This document shows, one piece after another, positions 22,701-26,032 of a DNA stretch of 26,032 bases. The stretch is from SURF-21 sp964592775. GTDB taxonomy: Bacteria; Actinomycetota; Geothermincolia; Geothermincolales; RBG-13-55-18. Location: contig CAZQFX010000018.1 in the NCBI GenBank assembly GCA_964592775.1, positions 1 to 26,032 of the forward strand, read 5' to 3'. The first letter of the stretch is position 1, and every line of letters begins with the position of its first letter. The notes below the pieces were generated by a model, which was not told the DNA's origin, did not search any database, and saw nothing but the letters and a program-made list of their open reading frames with translations. Position numbers and translations under genes: made by a program.

Positions 22701-24521
22701 ATGGGCAGGGGCAGGATAAGGGACGAGGATATCGACGGGCTGAGGGAAAAGGCAAACATCATCGACGTCATATCCGATTACGTCCAACTGAAGAAGGCCG
22801 GCCGCTACTACAAGGGGCTGTGCCCGTTCCACGACGAGAAGACACCGTCCTTCATGGTGGACCCGTCCAAGCAGCTCTACCACTGTTTCGGGTGCGGCGA
22901 GGGCGGGAACGTCTTCACCTTCCTGAAGAAGAAAGAGGGGCTGGAGTTCCGCGATGCGGCGGAGCGGCTGGCCTCGCGCATCGGGTATACCCTGCATTAC
23001 GAGGGTGTGACCAAGGAGGCGGGCGAGGCGGAGAGCCGCCGCGGCAGGCTCTACCGCCTCAACCAGTGGGCCGCGGACGCCTATCACGATATGCTCGTGT
23101 CCCACGAGGAAGGAAAGCCGGCCCAGGATTACCTGGCCTCCCGCGGCATCGACAAGGAGGCGGCGAAGGCCTTCCGTCTCGGTTACGCCCCCAACCGATG
23201 GGATTTCCTCTACCGCCAGGCCACGCACAAGGGGTTCCCGCCGCAGGATTTCCTGGCCGTGGGGCTGGGACTGCAGGGGGAGAAGGGCACTTACGACCGC
23301 TTCCGCGGACGCCTCATCTTCCCCATCCAGGACCTGCAGGACCGCGTGATCGCCTTCGGTGGCAGGGTGATCGGTGAGGGCCAGCCTAAATATCTCAACT
23401 CCCCCGAGACACCCATATATATCAAAAGCAGGCATCTCTATGCCCTCAACCTGGCGCGCAGGGAGATCGTGCGCGAGGGCTTCGCCGTGCTGGTGGAGGG
23501 ATACACCGACGTCATCGGCCTCTGGCAGGCGGGCATACGCAACGCGGCCGCCACCCTGGGCACGGCGCTGGGGGAGGAGCACCTGAGACTACTCTCCCGC
23601 CTCACGGAACGGGTCATCCTGGCCTTCGACGCCGACGCCGCCGGCATCAGCGCCAGCGAAAGGGGGTTGGGTTTTTCCGGCGATTTCGACCTGGACCTCA
23701 GGGTGATGGAATTCGCGCAAGGGATGGACCCGGCCGATTTCGTCTCGCAATACGGGCCGGACGAATTCCGGCTCCGGGCCGAGAAGAGCATCCCCCTGGC
23801 GGATTTCTGCCTCGGCAAGGTGCTGGCCGGATTCGACCCCACGGACACCAACTCGCGCCTGCGCGGGGTACGCAAGGCGGTACACCTGGTGAGCGGCCTG
23901 GGGCGCGGCATAGACGACGAGCGCTACATCAAGGAGATCGCGGACTGGTCCGGCTCCGGCTACCAGGCGGTTTACGAGCTTTTCCGGCACGCGAGGGGAG
24001 GAGCCGCCTCCGCTGGGATCGCCTCGCCGGAGGCTTCCATAGCGCTGCCCCCTCACGTGAGGGCGGAGCGGGAACTTCTGCGCCTCATCGTGCACCAATC
24101 CTTTTTGCTGGATAAAGCGCGGGAGGACTTGGATATGGGGTTGTTCGAGGACCCCGGGTACCGTATAATCCTTCAGGCCCTTCTGGACAGGTCCGCCGAT
24201 GCGGCAACGGCCACGATGGGCGGAGAGAGGCTGATCTCCGAGCTCATCGAGGAGCTGGAGACCGAACAGGTCAGGAATACCGCCACGGCGTTAGTTTTCG
24301 ATAAAAGTGGGAATTTTGATAGTATAGGCGGCGATGACGCTCTCGCGATGTACGCGGACCTGCTCGCATCCCTGAAGGAATTCTATTTTGAGCGTCAAAT
24401 ACAGAGATTGAAGAAGGAGTTAGAAAACCGCATGTCCTCTCCCAGGAGGGATCACGACCGCGAGCGGGAGTTCACCGAGGAGATCTACGCTCTCGAACGT
24501 CTGAAACGGGAGCTTAGATAG
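22701..24521 (+). CDS. dnaG: DNA primase
   Basis: A 606-residue replicative primase that makes RNA primers at the fork and contacts the DnaB helicase through its C-terminus. The N-terminal CHC2 zinc finger is complete: CPFH (Cys41, His44) and CFGC (Cys62, Cys65). The RNA polymerase basic patch FRGRLIFPIQDLQDRVIAFGGR and the PKYLNSPET motif follow. The TOPRIM site is LVEGYTDVIG (Glu266) with FDADAAG (Asp310, Asp312). The C-terminal helicase-binding region (about 450-606) is variable, as usual. Start ATG 22701 is preferred over GTG 22674 because GGAAGGG precedes it and homologues begin near GRIRDEDI. The gene lies 108 bp after dgt, 13 bp ahead of rpoD. Confidence 0.97.
   Translation: MGRGRIRDEDIDGLREKANIIDVISDYVQLKKAGRYYKGLCPFHDEKTPSFMVDPSKQLYHCFGCGEGGNVFTFLKKKEGLEFRDAAERLASRIGYTLHYEGVTKEAGEAESRRGRLYRLNQWAADAYHDMLVSHEEGKPAQDYLASRGIDKEAAKAFRLGYAPNRWDFLYRQATHKGFPPQDFLAVGLGLQGEKGTYDRFRGRLIFPIQDLQDRVIAFGGRVIGEGQPKYLNSPETPIYIKSRHLYALNLARREIVREGFAVLVEGYTDVIGLWQAGIRNAAATLGTALGEEHLRLLSRLTERVILAFDADAAGISASERGLGFSGDFDLDLRVMEFAQGMDPADFVSQYGPDEFRLRAEKSIPLADFCLGKVLAGFDPTDTNSRLRGVRKAVHLVSGLGRGIDDERYIKEIADWSGSGYQAVYELFRHARGGAASAGIASPEASIALPPHVRAERELLRLIVHQSFLLDKAREDLDMGLFEDPGYRIILQALLDRSADAATATMGGERLISELIEELETEQVRNTATALVFDKSGNFDSIGGDDALAMYADLLASLKEFYFERQIQRLKKELENRMSSPRRDHDREREFTEEIYALERLKRELR
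24297..24325 (+). promoter_or_regulatory. Candidate internal promoter for rpoD inside dnaG
   Basis: An AT-rich patch near the dnaG 3' end holds TTCGAT (24297-24302) and TAGTAT (24320-24325) at 17-bp spacing. E. coli has promoters for rpoD within dnaG, so the location is sensible. The -35 is weak. Confidence 0.3.
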
Positions 24522-24534
24522 GGCGCTAAAGAGA

Positions 24535-25788
24535 ATGTGCAGTTCGCTCGATTATCCATTAGGTAACCCTCTCTCAGGTGGTCACGAAGTGGATGACTGG
24601 AAAGACCTCGACTATGAAGAGATAAAGGAACTGCTCTCCAAGGGACAGGGCAGAGGTGTTCTTACGCAGGACGAGATCAGCGAGTCGCTGCAGGCCCTGC
24701 GCCTGAGCCCGGAGCAGCTGGACCATTTCTACTCGCTCCTGGAGGAACTGAACGTAGAAGTGTTGGATGGCCCATCCGCTGAAAACCTGCGCGAGATGGA
24801 GGAAGAAGAGGCGGAGGAAGAACTCGAGGAGAAGGAAAAGAACCTGGACAAGGACATGGAACTGGCGGGGAAGACCCCCACGAACGACCCCGTGCGCATG
24901 TACCTCAAGGAGATCGGCAAGGTCCCGCTGCTCACGGCCAGCGAGGAGGTGGACCTGGCCAAGAAGATCGAGGCCGGCGAGGAGGCTTCCACGAGGCTGC
25001 GCGAGAAAGGGGGGAAGCTCTCGCGCGAGGAGTTGAGGACGCTGCGGCGCCAGGAGCGAACCGGCCAGGAGGCCAAGCGCAAGCTGGTGGAGGCCAACCT
25101 GAGGCTGGTGGTGTCCATCGCCAAGCGCTACGTGGGGAGGGGCATGCTCTTCCTCGACCTCATCCAGGAGGGCAACCTGGGGCTCATCCGCGCCGTGGAG
25201 AAGTTCGACTTCCGCAAGGGGTACAAGTTTTCCACCTATGCCACGTGGTGGATCAGGCAGGCCATCACCAGGGCCATCGCCGACCAGGCGCGCACCATCC
25301 GCATACCGGTGCACATGGTGGAGACCATCAACAAGCTCATCCGCGTGCAGCGGCAGCTCCTGCAGGAGCTGGGACGGGAGCCCACCCCGGAGGAGATCGC
25401 CGAGATGATGGAACTCACCCCGGAGAAGGTGCGGGAGATCATCAAGGTCTCGCAGGAACCCGTCTCCCTGGAGACCCCCATAGGGGAGGAGGAGGACTCC
25501 CACCTTGGGGATTTCATCGAGGACGCCGACGCCGTGGTGCCCATCGACGCCGCCTCCTTCATCCTGCTGCAGGAGCAGCTCGAGAACGTACTCAACTCCC
25601 TCAACGAGAGGGAGAAGGAGGTCATCCGACTGCGTTTCGGCCTTACCGACGGCCACCCGCGTACCCTGGAGGAAGTGGGGCGAGAATTCGGCGTCACCCG
25701 CGAGCGCATACGCCAGATCGAGTCCAAGACCCTGGCCAAGCTGCGCCACCCCACCCGCTCCGCCAAACTCCGCGACTACCTTGAATAG
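24535..25788 (+). CDS. rpoD: Primary RNA polymerase sigma factor
   Basis: A 417-residue housekeeping sigma factor (RpoD/SigA). The N-terminal part (about 25-80) looks like region 1.1, followed by an acidic stretch. Region 1.2 is NDPVRMYLKEIGKVPLL. Region 2 is LRLVVSIAKRYVGRGMLFLD, then FSTYATWWIRQAITRAI, which melts the -10. Region 3 starts IRIPVHMVETINKL. Region 4 ends with TLEEVGREFGVTRERIRQIE, the -35-reading helix-turn-helix. It follows dnaG by 13 bp, the classical macromolecular-synthesis order. ATG 24535 has only a weak ribosome site; GTG 24589 (residue 19) has AGGTGG seven bases ahead and may be the true start. No terminator of classical shape follows directly. Confidence 0.97.
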   Translation: MCSSLDYPLGNPLSGGHEVDDWKDLDYEEIKELLSKGQGRGVLTQDEISESLQALRLSPEQLDHFYSLLEELNVEVLDGPSAENLREMEEEEAEEELEEKEKNLDKDMELAGKTPTNDPVRMYLKEIGKVPLLTASEEVDLAKKIEAGEEASTRLREKGGKLSREELRTLRRQERTGQEAKRKLVEANLRLVVSIAKRYVGRGMLFLDLIQEGNLGLIRAVEKFDFRKGYKFSTYATWWIRQAITRAIADQARTIRIPVHMVETINKLIRVQRQLLQELGREPTPEEIAEMMELTPEKVREIIKVSQEPVSLETPIGEEEDSHLGDFIEDADAVVPIDAASFILLQEQLENVLNSLNEREKEVIRLRFGLTDGHPRTLEEVGREFGVTRERIRQIESKTLAKLRHPTRSAKLRDYLE

Positions 25789-25820
25789 GCTTACAGCGCT
25801 ATTCCGTCTCCCTTGGCAAC

Positions 25821-25913
25821 GTCATCGCGAGAAGACGCCCAACAACATCATCGCGAGGAGCCGCTTCTATCGACGTCGTTGCGAGGGAGAGTCTCAGGCG
25901 GCGCGGCAACCTC
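25821..25913 (+). repeat. Three degenerate extragenic repeats after rpoD
   Basis: GTCATCGCGAGAAG (25821), ATCATCGCGAGGAG (25847) and GTCGTTGCGAGGGA (25875) follow each other at 26-28 bp. The last ends in CGGCAACCTC, close to the GCAATCTC end of the same repeat type. They are related to 20653-20686. Confidence 0.55.
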
Positions 25914-26032
25914 TACGCACCCGCTCCTCTCCATACACGCCTGCGTGAATCCCACCCTGGGCTGACCCCAAGAGGGATTTATTGACCACGTTCGTTTGCG
26001 CCAAAGCCCTTCTTTCCACATTCCGACGCTAA
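25914..26032. other. Right-edge intergenic sequence
   Basis: No gene is seen up to the window end. GGGCTGACCCC (25950-25960) repeats the centre of the hairpin at 7280-7295. TTGACC (25982-25987) could be a -35 for a gene beyond the edge, but no -10 is evident. Confidence 0.35.

Overview
The window is a GC-rich bacterial chromosome segment, apart from one AT-rich patch. Several things point to an uncultured lineage at or near the Actinomycetota: a HelY-type DExH helicase whose promoter sits so close to its start that the mRNA is probably leaderless, a GNAT protein resembling the actinobacterial DUF4081 group, lysine/alanine/proline repeats like the tail of an actinobacterial HU or a histone-H1-like protein, and a primary sigma factor directly after dnaG. 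The two-subunit glycyl-tRNA synthetase (glyQ-glyS) would be unusual for classical high-GC Actinobacteria, so placement in a deep branch is an inference and not a firm call.

Layout. 1-212: the 3' end of a lysine-rich DNA-binding protein. 497-3123 (minus): two membrane sensor kinases in tandem. The upstream one (1840-3123) has all kinase motifs. The downstream one (574-1833) has Phe in place of the phospho-accepting His and lacks the N, G1 and G2 motifs. 3329-4036 (minus): a secreted orphan protein with a clear terminator. 4400-7102 (minus): HelY-like helicase. 7427-8257: GNAT acetyltransferase. 8258-10470: an AT-rich island with a DNA methyltransferase and a convergent PD-(D/E)XK-type protein that together look like a type II restriction-modification pair. 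It ends at a long inverted repeat whose arms match a further copy near 3217-3277. 10505-12772: a phenylacetate-CoA-ligase-like enzyme, a truncated ACT-domain protein and a damaged HD-GYP protein, closed by a strong terminator. 12877-14571: two lipoproteins.

14665-17609 is glyQ-glyS. It is followed by four imperfect 35-bp tandem repeats, then ppdK (17975-20632). The last block, 21004-25788, runs in one direction: an FMN/Fe-S flavoprotein, a dGTPase-like HD phosphohydrolase (4-bp overlap), dnaG and the primary sigma factor, a macromolecular-synthesis arrangement. Intergenic regions after ppdK and after rpoD carry related short repeats (core TCATYGCGAG).

No rRNA, tRNA or CRISPR array was seen. 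The most interesting signals are the kinase/pseudokinase pair, the restriction-modification island with its inverted-repeat edge and dispersed repeat family, the 35-bp array between glyS and ppdK, and the eroded ACT/HD-GYP junction. None of these proves a new system on its own. All calls come from reading the sequence without database searches.
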